NCBI RefSeq assembly: GCF_003991565.1
Contig: NZ_CP032819.1
Location: forward strand, 2,108,001 to 2,172,000
DNA: 64,000 nt
Direction: 5' to 3'
Source of the DNA: Butyricimonas faecalis
GTDB taxonomy: Bacteria; Bacteroidota; Bacteroidia; Bacteroidales; Marinifilaceae
The notes under the pieces are model-generated. The model was not told where the DNA came from. It saw only the letters and a program-made list of their open reading frames with translations, and searched no databases. Shown here piece after piece: positions 1 through 8,666 of this stretch. Numbering within the stretch: position 1 is the stretch's first letter; every line of letters starts with the position of its first letter. Both the position numbers and the translations under genes were made by a program.

Positions 1-561
1 CCACATCATATCGATCGAAACAGTTCCCTCCTGCCTCAACTGGCGCCATACCAACGAATTAAAACGCCCCTTATAAATATCTTTAACCACGATACATAAA
101 GGACCTCGTCTTCGCGCTCGCAAAACCTCTTCCCAAGCTTCATCCCAGTCTTCCTCGAACGCTCTTCCCAAGAAAATCATATCGATCTCGCGACCTTTCA
201 AATCTCCCGGTTTTACCTGTTCCGTGTACTCGGCCCCCGAACATGCACATCCCCCGTTCAACAATACCATCTGCTTCGAAACCGCCGCCAAATACATGGA
301 GGCCCATGGCGACCGTTCCCCAACACACAGTACGTTCCGGTAAGAAAAATATTCTGCCAACCGAAAAAGTAAACGATACAATTTCCGCTCTTTCTCCCGA
401 ATGTTCCCCATCGCCTCGATCCGTTCGAAATCGTAATAAACCGCTTTTTCCTTTATCACATTCGTGATCAAATCAAAAACAAACGGAGAATGCACCCCGT
501 ACCCTCTTTTATGTCGGAAACGAATGGCATGTTTAAATCGTTGTTTTAAATAATTATACAT
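1..561 (-). CDS. Class I SAM-dependent methyltransferase-like protein, partial (C-terminus outside window)
   Basis: An open frame of 187 codons starts at an ATG at 561 and runs off the left edge. A purine-rich GGGAGA ribosome-binding site lies just upstream. The N-terminus reads MYNYLKQRFKHAIRF followed by a GYGVHSPFVFDL motif, which I recognise from a Bacteroidetes family annotated as class I SAM-dependent or O-methyltransferase. A later stretch (NVLCVGERSPWASMYLAA) resembles the glycine-rich SAM-binding loop region, and an acidic DMIFLGRAFEEDWDEAW segment follows. It is transcribed away from recG. The substrate cannot be predicted and the C-terminal half is missing, so the family call is moderate. 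Confidence 0.7.
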   Translation of the reverse strand, partial: MYNYLKQRFKHAIRFRHKRGYGVHSPFVFDLITNVIKEKAVYYDFERIEAMGNIREKERKLYRLLFRLAEYFSYRNVLCVGERSPWASMYLAAVSKQMVLLNGGCACSGAEYTEQVKPGDLKGREIDMIFLGRAFEEDWDEAWEEVLRARRRGPLCIVVKDIYKGRFNSLVWRQLRQEGTVSIDMMW

Positions 562-686
562 CTCCCGGTAAACTGTCTGTCTGATTATTTATACCACGAA
601 ATTAAAATTTATTCCCGATATGCTCAACTAAAGTCATCTATTTTTTTTACTTTCGTTCGAGAAATGAACCACCGAAAATTTGCATT

Positions 687-2786
687 TTGGAACTGGCAGG
701 ACTGAACATAAAATTCATACCGGGTGTTGGGGAGAAAAGAGCCTCGTTGCTGGAGCAGGAAATGGGCATCCAAAGTTACGAGGACATGCTCTATTACATT
801 CCCTATAAATACATCGACCGAACCCGCATCTACACGATTCGGGAGCTCACCTCAGACCTTCCTTATATTCAAGTAAAAGCCAAAATCATGAACCTCACGT
901 CCGTCGGAGCAGGCAAACAGATGCGCATGGTCGCCACGGCTTACGACGGAACCGGGGAACTGGAACTCGTTTGGTTCACGGGTCACAAATACCTCGCCAG
1001 CCAGATCAACCCCGATAAGGAGTACCTGATTTTCGGCAAGCCCACCATCTTCAACCACAAGATGAATATCGTCCACCCGGAAATGGACCTGTATGAAACG
1101 AGTGCCAAGCAACTCGTGGGCTTCCAAGCCATCTACCCCACCACGGAGAAGATGAAAAAAAGTTACCTGACCTCCCGGCTGATCAACAAGATACAAGCGA
1201 ATATTTTCAAAGCTATCAACGGCAGGATTCAAGAAACCCTCCCGGCATGGTTCATCAAAAAACACAACTTGATCTACCTGCACGAGGCCTTGTACAACAT
1301 CCATTTCCCGGAAAACCCGGACATGCTCCGCAAGGCCCAATACCGGCTTAAATTTGAAGAGTTGTTCTACATTCAACTCAACATACTAAAACTGAAATTC
1401 AACCGCAAGGCAGCCTTCCAAGGTCATCTCTTTACCACAGTCGGGGATTATTTCAACGATTTCTACCACAATCACCTACCCTTTCCCCTAACCGATGCAC
1501 AGAAACGGGTTATTAAAGAAATCCGCTCCGATTGCGGCTCCGGCAAACAAATGAACCGCTTGTTACAAGGGGACGTGGGTAGCGGCAAAACCCTTGTTGC
1601 CGTGATGTGTATGCTGATCGCCCTCGACAACGGTTACCAAGCCGCCATCATGGCCCCGACGGAGATTCTCGCCACCCAACATTACGAAACCATATCCGGG
1701 CTTCTGAAGGACACCCCGATCAGCGTCGGCCTACTAACAGGTTCCACCAAGAAAAAAGAAAGGGAAATCATTCACGAGGCCCTGTCCGACGGACGTCTGC
1801 AAATCCTGATCGGAACACACGCCCTACTGGAAGACGTGGTGAATTTTAAAAACGTGGGACTTGTTGTTATCGACGAGCAACATCGTTTCGGTGTTGCCCA
1901 ACGAGCTAAACTGTGGCAAAAGAACACGATCCCTCCACACATACTGGTCATGACAGCAACTCCCATTCCCCGGACGCTCGCCATGACCCTCTACGGAGAC
2001 CTGGATGTATCGGTGATCGACCAACTTCCTCCCGGCAGGAAACCCATCACCACGCACCACGCCTTTGAAACCAGACGCCTGCAAGTCTACAAATTCATCC
2101 AGAAAGAACTGGAGCTCGGCAGGCAGGCCTACATCGTGTACCCCATGATCTCCGAATCGGAAAAGATGGATTACCGAAACCTGGAAGAAGGCTATGAACA
2201 CGTGATGAGTTATTTCGCTCCCTTGGGATATACGGCGGACATCGTTCACGGGAAACTCAAACCGGCAGAGAAAGAGGAACACATGAGGCGTTTCGTATCG
2301 GGAGAAACCCGTATTCTCGTGGCAACCACCGTGATCGAAGTCGGGGTGAATGTTCCCAACGCCTCCATCATGGTCATTGAAAGTGCCGAACGTTTCGGAC
2401 TATCCCAATTGCACCAGCTACGCGGGCGTGTCGGACGGGGAGCCGAACAATCGTACTGTATTCTGATGACCTCCTACAAACTGTCTAACGAGTCCCGTAA
2501 AAGAATCGAAACCATGACCTCCACGAATGATGGCTTTGAGATTGCCGAAGTCGATTTAAAACTACGTGGCCCTGGAGACATCGAAGGCACGCAACAAAGC
2601 GGGTTAACGTGCAACTTGAGAGTTGCCAATCTCGGTAAGGACGGGCGTATCCTGAACGAGGCAGCTCAAGCGGCCACGATTATTCTGGAAGACGATCCCC
2701 TCCTGCAAAAGGAAGTGAATCAAACCTTTGCCACCCAAGTCAAACGTCTTTTCAAAACTAAAATCAACTGGCGATATATCAGTTAA
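687..2786 (+). CDS. recG: ATP-dependent DNA helicase RecG
   Basis: RecG is a monomeric superfamily 2 helicase that remodels stalled replication forks and Holliday junctions. The 699-residue protein has the usual length. It begins with the PGVGEKRASLL helix-hairpin-like segment, followed by the OB-fold wedge domain (about residues 60-150), Walker A GDVGSGKT near 295-302, the DEQH box characteristic of RecG near 396-399, and helicase motif VI in QLRGRVGRG. The start is a TTG at 687; the nearby ATG at 664 is in another frame. It stands alone, divergent from the methyltransferase and convergent with the DUF3332 gene. Confidence 0.97.
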   Translation: MELAGLNIKFIPGVGEKRASLLEQEMGIQSYEDMLYYIPYKYIDRTRIYTIRELTSDLPYIQVKAKIMNLTSVGAGKQMRMVATAYDGTGELELVWFTGHKYLASQINPDKEYLIFGKPTIFNHKMNIVHPEMDLYETSAKQLVGFQAIYPTTEKMKKSYLTSRLINKIQANIFKAINGRIQETLPAWFIKKHNLIYLHEALYNIHFPENPDMLRKAQYRLKFEELFYIQLNILKLKFNRKAAFQGHLFTTVGDYFNDFYHNHLPFPLTDAQKRVIKEIRSDCGSGKQMNRLLQGDVGSGKTLVAVMCMLIALDNGYQAAIMAPTEILATQHYETISGLLKDTPISVGLLTGSTKKKEREIIHEALSDGRLQILIGTHALLEDVVNFKNVGLVVIDEQHRFGVAQRAKLWQKNTIPPHILVMTATPIPRTLAMTLYGDLDVSVIDQLPPGRKPITTHHAFETRRLQVYKFIQKELELGRQAYIVYPMISESEKMDYRNLEEGYEHVMSYFAPLGYTADIVHGKLKPAEKEEHMRRFVSGETRILVATTVIEVGVNVPNASIMVIESAERFGLSQLHQLRGRVGRGAEQSYCILMTSYKLSNESRKRIETMTSTNDGFEIAEVDLKLRGPGDIEGTQQSGLTCNLRVANLGKDGRILNEAAQAATIILEDDPLLQKEVNQTFATQVKRLFKTKINWRYIS

Positions 2787-2797
2787 ACTCCATAAAA

Positions 2798-2821
2798 AAA
2801 GGACGCCCGAAGACGTCCTTT
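2798..2821. terminator. Bidirectional intrinsic terminator between recG and the DUF3332 gene
   Basis: A perfect 8-bp stem (AAAGGACG paired with CGTCCTTT) encloses an 8-base loop, with an A run on the left side and T residues on the right. It lies 11 bases after the recG stop and just beyond the end of the convergent gene, so it can serve both. Confidence 0.85.
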
Positions 2822-2842
2822 CATTATCTGAACCGAAAAAAA

Positions 2843-3325
2843 TTAGTCGATAGCTGCAACAGCTTTCATCATCTTTTTCGTATTTTTCATCACCTTAGCC
2901 TTGTTCTGACCATCCATTAAATACCAAGATTCTTCTTCCGGGAAATATTGGAATTCAGCAACAGCAGCAGTCTCTTCACTAGCGACAACAACTTTATTCA
3001 AAGATTTTGTTACGTGATAAGGATGTCCGGCATACATAACCTGTCCCTCTTCAACATCTCCGGCTTTCATTGTTATCGGATTCTGACCACCCCAGAATTC
3101 AATAGAGTTAAAAATCAATGCATCACCCAAAGTACACAATTCGTATGCAGGAAGAATGCACAATCCCAAAAATACTAACTCATTCACAAATTTCTGGTTA
3201 GAAACTTGTCCGTTCCAATTATACAACTTGGAAGTCAAAGAGAATGAACCATAACATCCGGTGAAAGCGATTGATGATACGGCAATCATCGCAACTGCAA
3301 TCATTTGATTAAAATTCTTTTTCAT
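2843..3325 (-). CDS. DUF3332 family lipoprotein
   Basis: A 160-residue protein with a lipoprotein signal peptide: a KKN start, a hydrophobic core and the lipobox IAFTGC near residue 24. The body (SKLYNWNGQVSNQKFVNELVF, then an ILPAYELCTLGDALIFNSIEFW segment) matches the Bacteroidetes DUF3332 family as I know it; members are about this length and have no established function. The hydrophobic LVFLGLCILPAYELCTLGDALIF stretch could be membrane-associated. It is a single-gene unit with its own promoter box upstream. Confidence 0.88.
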   Translation of the reverse strand: MKKNFNQMIAVAMIAVSSIAFTGCYGSFSLTSKLYNWNGQVSNQKFVNELVFLGLCILPAYELCTLGDALIFNSIEFWGGQNPITMKAGDVEEGQVMYAGHPYHVTKSLNKVVVASEETAAVAEFQYFPEEESWYLMDGQNKAKVMKNTKKMMKAVAAID

Positions 3326-3350
3326 AACTCATGCTTTAAATTAATTTTCA

Positions 3351-3358
3351 CAAAAGTA
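3351..3358 (-). promoter_or_regulatory. Promoter -7 box for the DUF3332 gene
   Basis: The minus strand reads TACTTTTG, matching the Bacteroidetes -7 consensus TAnnTTTG, about 25 bases upstream of the ATG at 3325. No convincing -33 TTTG is seen at the right spacing. Confidence 0.5.
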
Positions 3359-3388
3359 TTTATTTTTTGTTACAAAAAACACTTCTAA

Positions 3389-4801
3389 TCATTTTTTCTT
3401 ATAGAATTTTTTCGGAGCAATCATTAATTCGGGGCGAAGCAGATTATCCAGCTCCTCCTTCGTCAACAATTTTTCTTCCAATACCAAGTCGTACACGCTT
3501 CTGTTCTCCGTCAAAGCTCTCTTGGCAATACGTGATGAATTTTCATATCCCAAAGTTGGATTCAAAGCAGTAACGATACCAATACTGTTCATCACCATAT
3601 CCTTACAACGGTCAGCATTAGCTGTAATACCATCGATACACAAAATTCTCAAACGATCCATCACCTTGGTCAACATCTGCATAGAGTTGAACAAAGCGTA
3701 AACGATTACCGGCTCCATCACGTTCAATTCCAACTGACCAGCTTCAGCAGCCATCATTACGGTCGTATCATTACCAATCACGCGGAAACAAACCTGATTA
3801 ACCACTTCCGGAATAACCGGATTCACTTTACCCGGCATGATAGAAGATCCCGGTTGCATAGGAGGCAGGTTGATCTCGTTCAAACCGCATCTCGGACCAC
3901 TGGACAACAAACGCAAGTCATTGCATACCTTAGATAACTGAACGCAAAAACGTTTCAATTCTGAAGAGTAAGACACGCAAGCACCGGTATCCGGGGTTGC
4001 AGCAATCAAGTTCGGAGCCAGAACAAACTCTTCACCACTGATAATACGAAGTTCACGAGCGCAAATTTCCGCGTACTCCGGTTCTGAGTTAATACCCGTA
4101 CCGATAGCCGTCGCTCCCATGTTCTCTACCAAGAACAATTTGGCAGCCTCGTTCAAACGCTCGATATTCTCTTCCAAAGTTACAGCATAAGCTTCAAACT
4201 CTTGTCCTAAAGTCATCGGCACTGCATCTTGAAGTTGGGTACGTCCCATTTTCAACACGTGTTCAAATTCTTTTGCTTTTCTTCTGAAAGAATCAACCAA
4301 CAACTTAATTTCAGCAACTACTTCTTTATTGGTTAAAATGATTGCCAAATGGAATGAAGTAGGATAAGCATCATTTGTTGATTGAGAAAGATTTACATGA
4401 TTATTCGGATGGCAATATTGGTATTCACCTTTCTGGTGTCCCAACAATTCCAAAGCACGATTGGCAACAACCTCGTTGATATTCATGTTCGTGGAAGTTC
4501 CGGCACCACCTTGAACCATATCTACCGGGAATTGATCTGCCAACTTACCATCGATAATCTCTTCGCAAGCTGCGGTAATCGCATTTGTAATATCAGCAGG
4601 AATCAAACCTAATTCAAAGTTTGCCTTCGCAGCAGCCCACTTTACCATAGCCAAAGCCTTCACGTAATTCGGGAACATACCGATTGTATACCCGCTGATA
4701 CCAGCAAAATTTTCGATAGCTCTCAAAGTTTGAACGCCATAATACGCATCCATTGGCACTTCTTTATTGCCGAGTAAATCATGTTCTATTCTTGTCTTCA
4801 T
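3389..4801 (-). CDS. aspA: Aspartate ammonia-lyase
   Basis: Catalyses reversible deamination of L-aspartate to fumarate and ammonia, feeding fumarate respiration in anaerobes. At 470 residues it matches aspartase length. It has the superfamily signature GSSIMPGKVNPVIPE near residues 315-330, which carries the catalytic serine loop. The N-terminal RIEHDLLGNKEVP followed by YYGVQTLRA and the segment GAGTSTNMNINEV are typical of aspartase rather than fumarase C, although that distinction rests on recognition only. The gene is monocistronic and preceded by a good -7 box. Confidence 0.95.
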   Translation of the reverse strand: MKTRIEHDLLGNKEVPMDAYYGVQTLRAIENFAGISGYTIGMFPNYVKALAMVKWAAAKANFELGLIPADITNAITAACEEIIDGKLADQFPVDMVQGGAGTSTNMNINEVVANRALELLGHQKGEYQYCHPNNHVNLSQSTNDAYPTSFHLAIILTNKEVVAEIKLLVDSFRRKAKEFEHVLKMGRTQLQDAVPMTLGQEFEAYAVTLEENIERLNEAAKLFLVENMGATAIGTGINSEPEYAEICARELRIISGEEFVLAPNLIAATPDTGACVSYSSELKRFCVQLSKVCNDLRLLSSGPRCGLNEINLPPMQPGSSIMPGKVNPVIPEVVNQVCFRVIGNDTTVMMAAEAGQLELNVMEPVIVYALFNSMQMLTKVMDRLRILCIDGITANADRCKDMVMNSIGIVTALNPTLGYENSSRIAKRALTENRSVYDLVLEEKLLTKEELDNLLRPELMIAPKKFYKKK

Positions 4802-4922
4802 AACTTTATAGATTAATTATTTCCAAATACGTTTGAATCTCTTTCAAGTTTCATCCGATCGTTAATAACAATAACAACATGTCTCTTGTCCATAACAAAC
4901 GACCTGAAGAAAATTAATCCGG

Positions 4923-4930
4923 CAAAGGTA
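4923..4930 (-). promoter_or_regulatory. Promoter -7 box for aspA
   Basis: The minus strand reads TACCTTTG, a full match to TAnnTTTG, about 120 bases upstream of the aspA ATG. This would give a transcript with a leader of roughly 110 bases. The surrounding 287-base gap is otherwise AT-rich and featureless. Confidence 0.55.
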
Positions 4931-5088
4931 AAAAAGTTAAAAGTAGAATACTAATTTTGAAGAAAAAAATAGAGCCTTATTTTATCCATGTTATATTTTT
5001 GTAAATCAATACAATACAAAACATTTCAACAAAATAAAGCTCGGGAAAAGGCTTTTTTCACAAACGTTTTCGTCTGAAAAAATATTTC

Positions 5089-5601
5089 TTAATTAAATTC
5101 TTCCACATCTGCATCCATGCCATCTAAAGGCTTCAAGTTAGATGGAAGCGGTTGCTCCGCATCATCCGAGAAATAAGGGAACACGTCCATGATATTTGTA
5201 TCGGTCAGGGAACTGATCTCGAAAGGCACCACGTAAGTCGACAAACTCTTCTGCAAATTAACCAATGCCCTTTCAATATCCGCTCCTGCTACCAGATAAT
5301 ACTGATGGGATTTTTTCTCTTTACCACTAATCTGGTCCGCATCTATGATCGCCACTTTCGCCTTAAACCACTTATCATCATTCCCATCATTCGACTCCAC
5401 CAACTCCGTGATATTCGATTTTTTCAACCCCACGATATAAAAATCACCTTGGATCATCTCCCGCAGATTTTCCGTAATCCGGCTCTCGGCCTCCGTGTAG
5501 GACATTGCATCTAACAAATACAACTCGGACATCTTTTTCTCTTTTCCATCCTCACCCACTTTCACGTATTTTACCTTCGCTTCAAACCAATTTGCTGTCA
5601 T
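5089..5601 (-). CDS. DUF4494 domain-containing protein
   Basis: A 170-residue cytoplasmic protein without signal peptide or membrane segment. It starts MTANWFEAKVKYVKVGEDG, and a second similar strand appears as KWFKAKVAIIDADQISGKEK near residue 82, so the protein looks like two related beta-rich halves. The sequence matches the Bacteroidetes DUF4494 family, which has no known function. The acidic C-terminus (LDGMDADVEEFN) is typical of small soluble proteins. It is a single gene with its own promoter box. Confidence 0.85.
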   Translation of the reverse strand: MTANWFEAKVKYVKVGEDGKEKKMSELYLLDAMSYTEAESRITENLREMIQGDFYIVGLKKSNITELVESNDGNDDKWFKAKVAIIDADQISGKEKKSHQYYLVAGADIERALVNLQKSLSTYVVPFEISSLTDTNIMDVFPYFSDDAEQPLPSNLKPLDGMDADVEEFN

Positions 5602-5634
5602 TTCTTCTCTATTTTTATGTGTTTAATTCTACAG

Positions 5635-5642
5635 CAAAAGTA
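5635..5642 (-). promoter_or_regulatory. Promoter -7 box for the DUF4494 gene
   Basis: The minus strand reads TACTTTTG (TAnnTTTG), about 34 bases upstream of the ATG at 5601. Confidence 0.5.
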
Positions 5643-5757
5643 AAATAATCTCCTCAAAAATTCCCTCATGGGAAAAATTAAATTGAACTTTTACTGAAGA
5701 GAAACTAAATACCGGAAATACATAAAGCCAAGAAAAGTCTATAAAATAAAAAACGAA

Positions 5758-5849
5758 GGTGTGCCAAAAACTCATTTTAACTCTCCCCCTGTTTATAGAG
5801 AGAATACTCCGAAGGAAGAGGGAGTTTGAATATGGAGTTTTGACACACC
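5758..5849. repeat. Long imperfect inverted repeat after import locus 1; terminator-like or MITE-like
   Basis: Two arms of about 33-36 bases (5758-5790 and 5815-5849) are imperfect reverse complements. The outer ends GGTGTG and CACACC match, followed by CAAAA-ACTC/GAGTTTTG and a CTCTCCC/GGGAG block. The minus strand continues into a T-rich CGTTTTTTATTTT tract, as expected for a terminator of the operon that ends at 5861. The size and the GTGTGTCAAAA-like ends also fit a small non-autonomous insertion element or an IS-end remnant. I see no clear target-site duplication. Confidence 0.6.
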
Positions 5850-5860
5850 CCGTGCAATTA

Positions 5861-6403
5861 TTATTTCACGATAATCGTAAAACAGTCATTCACATCTTTT
5901 GACCACCCTTCATTCCAAAAATTTAAAGATATACTATACCTGCCCCGAGGAATGTCATTTTCCACCGGAACAGAAAGAACGCCATTCCCTCGAACAGAAA
6001 TACAAGCGGCTAATTTATCAGCATCTCCGCCTTCCGAAGTAATTGATTTCACTTGACACCAAATCGGATTACTTCCTTCAATACCTTCAATTGGAGTACT
6101 AGTCCAAGGCATACCATACGTCACCCGCAACCAGTCTGCTCCACCTCCGACTAACATTGTCGGGTAAATTTGAAAGAACATCGCGATCTCTTCCGGACTA
6201 AATCCCATATCCAAATACATCTGGTATTCAGGATTCGGCACCTCTTCCGGTGGAGTCGCATCCAATTCGTAATTTATCACTAAGGAATCCAGACTATACC
6301 CGGCATACTCCGTGCTCAAATATCCGACTTCAACATCCTGGCATCCGATATTAATAATCGAGAATGGAATAGCCAGCATAAAAAGTATTATTATCGTTCT
6401 CAT
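5861..6403 (-). CDS. Lipoprotein of unknown function, last gene of import locus 1
   Basis: A 180-residue protein with a signal peptide ending in a lipobox-like SIINIGC near residue 20. The mature part starts QDVEVGYLSTEYAGYSLDSL and ends in a beta-rich region (RGRYSISLNFWNEGWSKDVNDCFTIIVK) that looks like an Ig-like or carbohydrate-binding-like fold, but I do not recognise a named family. It follows the fasciclin-domain gene by 11 bases. Being the third accessory gene in a SusC-SusD operon, it is probably a surface-exposed ligand-binding lipoprotein; this is inference from position. Confidence 0.75.
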   Translation of the reverse strand: MRTIIILFMLAIPFSIINIGCQDVEVGYLSTEYAGYSLDSLVINYELDATPPEEVPNPEYQMYLDMGFSPEEIAMFFQIYPTMLVGGGADWLRVTYGMPWTSTPIEGIEGSNPIWCQVKSITSEGGDADKLAACISVRGNGVLSVPVENDIPRGRYSISLNFWNEGWSKDVNDCFTIIVK

Positions 6404-6414
6404 CTTCCAGACTT

Positions 6415-7059
6415 TTATATTTTCCCAAAATTATAACTGTAATTTAATGCATGCACAACACCATTTTTGGGTTGTATATCCGGTGAAGCCACAGGAATAT
6501 CCCCGTGCTCCATAGAATAAAGATTAAGTGTCACGGCCCCGACATCTGCCACTCCGGCCCACGAAGACCCTCGTAAATAAGCTCGAAGCTTGTTGCCCCC
6601 GATACAAGTCATATCCGTTCCCCCATCTTGCTTCTCTTCATTGATAAAATAATCTTTATTAATGTAGGCAATATCCGACTTCAAATATTTCTTGTTCACC
6701 ACATGTTTCAACAAGAAGGTCCGGCATAATTCTTTAGGAATATCCGTAACTTGTGTATAAACTTCACCGGGGACAGCAGCTTTCTGAGACTCCAGCATAA
6801 ACCGTAAAATAGAATACGCCGGCGGTGCCCAAAACGTGATTGCCGGACAAGTATCCACCTGCCCCTCGAACAAATCCGTCAGACCGGCATGTTCAATCAT
6901 CTCCACCGTCAAATCCCAATTTTTATTATTTGAACGCAAATAATCCATAATTGTCCCATCAAAATAAGGATTAGAAACACCCGTGTCAATCACCTTTTGC
7001 TCCGTATCACAAGCCCAGACAAGAGTAATAATTCCCCATAATAGCCATATCTTTTTCAT
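6415..7059 (-). CDS. Fasciclin (FAS1) domain lipoprotein
   Basis: A 214-residue protein with a lipoprotein signal (ITLVWAC near residue 17). The rest resembles a single FAS1 domain: FDGTIMDYLRSNNKNWDL, AGLTDLFEG, ITFWAPPAYSI (first conserved box), LLKHVVNKKYL and the closing NGVVHALNYSYNFG (second box). FAS1 domains mediate adhesion or ligand binding. Lying 36 bases after SusD in the same operon, it probably belongs to the surface complex of import locus 1. The FAS1 assignment is good; the ligand is unknown. Confidence 0.8.
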   Translation of the reverse strand: MKKIWLLWGIITLVWACDTEQKVIDTGVSNPYFDGTIMDYLRSNNKNWDLTVEMIEHAGLTDLFEGQVDTCPAITFWAPPAYSILRFMLESQKAAVPGEVYTQVTDIPKELCRTFLLKHVVNKKYLKSDIAYINKDYFINEEKQDGGTDMTCIGGNKLRAYLRGSSWAGVADVGAVTLNLYSMEHGDIPVASPDIQPKNGVVHALNYSYNFGKI

Positions 7060-7095
7060 AAACCAAACTTATTTTTCATGATTCAACAAATTCAT

Positions 7096-8664
7096 TTACA
7101 AACGTCGATGCCAATACGCATTTTGCCGAAGCAAGGGATTCCGGTTGAAAGCTCCGGAGCCGATCATCAAAAACAAAGCACCATCTTTCAAATCCTGATT
7201 AGTTACCGTCCGGAAATTCCCTCTCAACTCTGTCCGGACATAATCATTCCGGATAATATCATAATAGCGTTGCCCCTCCAGCAACAACTCCTTCTCCCGT
7301 TCTTTAAAAATGGCATATCTCAGGTCTCCCCCATACTCCGAGGCATCGTAAAGCTTAGCACCTGCACGCTTCCGGATTTTATTCAAGTCATCAATAGCCC
7401 CCTCCACATAACTACCTCCTAAACGGGCACGACATTCTGCGCGCAACAAATAAATATCCGCCAAGCGCCACCAAATCTTATTCTGATCCAAACCATAGAG
7501 CATGATATACCCGTCATCCGTCCTTTCCGTGTAAAATTTACGATATTTGTACATATAAGCGTATCCTCCGGTCACCGGCAATAACGTATCATGACTCATA
7601 GAATCCAATTTATAAAAATAAGATTCCCGACGCAAATCATTTTGAGGATACATCTCCTTCATGGAAGAAGCTTTTATACGGCAAGTATTGTATGCAACAA
7701 ATGAAGGTTGGCTTGTTGGAAATACTGGCCATCCGGCATATTCCTCTACAATATGTTTAGGTCCTACAGGCGCTAATATATCCTCGTTCCAAAAATTACG
7801 CGTGATCGTTTCATAAATACTCTCCCTACTACCACCCAATAACACGCTCGTGCACACCTCTTCAGGATTGGCTGCCAAATCATACTGACCGGAAGTAATA
7901 ACCTGAGTACATGCCTCCTCTGCCTTTTTCCACAATTCCATTTCATCATAAGCATCATGATGAGCAAAATATTTCCCTCCCGCTTTCCAAGCACAGAGAT
8001 GTGCCAATAGAGCATTTGCACTTCCTTTACAAGGAATAGATTTATATGTTGCCACATTCCCGTTTGCCATTCTGATTTTATCAAACTCGGGTAATGCCTC
8101 GGCCGCCTTCGTTGCCATATCAATCGCGTAATCAGCCACCTCGTCCCAAGCCGTCTTTGCCGTCGGCAACAGCTCCACCTGATCGCGAATCAACATACAA
8201 TCCCCCCATTGATGGATAATCTCCAAATACAATAAAGCCTTGTAAAACCATGCCTGTCCTTTGTACAAATCACGCCTTTCTGAAGACAAATCTGCCGCAT
8301 CCGCGTAAGTTAACACGACGTTAGCACTAGCTATCGGCTCATAATACATCTGCCAACTCCAGGTATTCCAATAGGAAAGCTCAGAGGAAGGGTAACTTAA
8401 TGTTTGCGCCCATTCCATCTCTGAATCATCGTAATACTCATCCACGTACACCCCTTTTTTTATTTGCAGATTGGGTTCATTCATATAAGTCACTGTTTTT
8501 AGTGCTTTATCAATCCCATTGATGAAAGATTCAAAATCTTTCGGGGTACTCAAACCATTTTCATAGGTAAGTGAATTTTCCGGTTTCACGGTCAACGCAT
8601 CCTCACACCCACACAACAAGTATAAACCGAATAGCGCTATCACAAAATATCGTATTTTACACAT
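7096..8664 (-). CDS. RagB/SusD family nutrient-uptake lipoprotein (locus 1)
   Basis: SusD-type surface lipoproteins cap the SusC barrel and capture the ligand. This 522-residue protein has a lipobox (LYLLCGC near residue 20), the ENSLTYENGLSTPKDFESFINGI N-terminal segment, the helical repeat part (YKGQAWFYKALLYLEIIHQWGD) and the C-terminal signature LLLEGQRYYDIIRNDY. It begins 2 bases after the susC stop, so the two are translationally linked. Its sequence differs clearly from the SusD proteins of loci 2-4, which suggests a different ligand. Confidence 0.93.
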   Translation of the reverse strand: MCKIRYFVIALFGLYLLCGCEDALTVKPENSLTYENGLSTPKDFESFINGIDKALKTVTYMNEPNLQIKKGVYVDEYYDDSEMEWAQTLSYPSSELSYWNTWSWQMYYEPIASANVVLTYADAADLSSERRDLYKGQAWFYKALLYLEIIHQWGDCMLIRDQVELLPTAKTAWDEVADYAIDMATKAAEALPEFDKIRMANGNVATYKSIPCKGSANALLAHLCAWKAGGKYFAHHDAYDEMELWKKAEEACTQVITSGQYDLAANPEEVCTSVLLGGSRESIYETITRNFWNEDILAPVGPKHIVEEYAGWPVFPTSQPSFVAYNTCRIKASSMKEMYPQNDLRRESYFYKLDSMSHDTLLPVTGGYAYMYKYRKFYTERTDDGYIMLYGLDQNKIWWRLADIYLLRAECRARLGGSYVEGAIDDLNKIRKRAGAKLYDASEYGGDLRYAIFKEREKELLLEGQRYYDIIRNDYVRTELRGNFRTVTNQDLKDGALFLMIGSGAFNRNPLLRQNAYWHRRL

Positions 8665-8666
8665 AA

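Noticed and set aside
664..686. ATG at 664 as the recG start
   Set aside because: It is in a different frame from recG and runs only briefly; the TTG at 687 leads directly into the conserved N-terminus.
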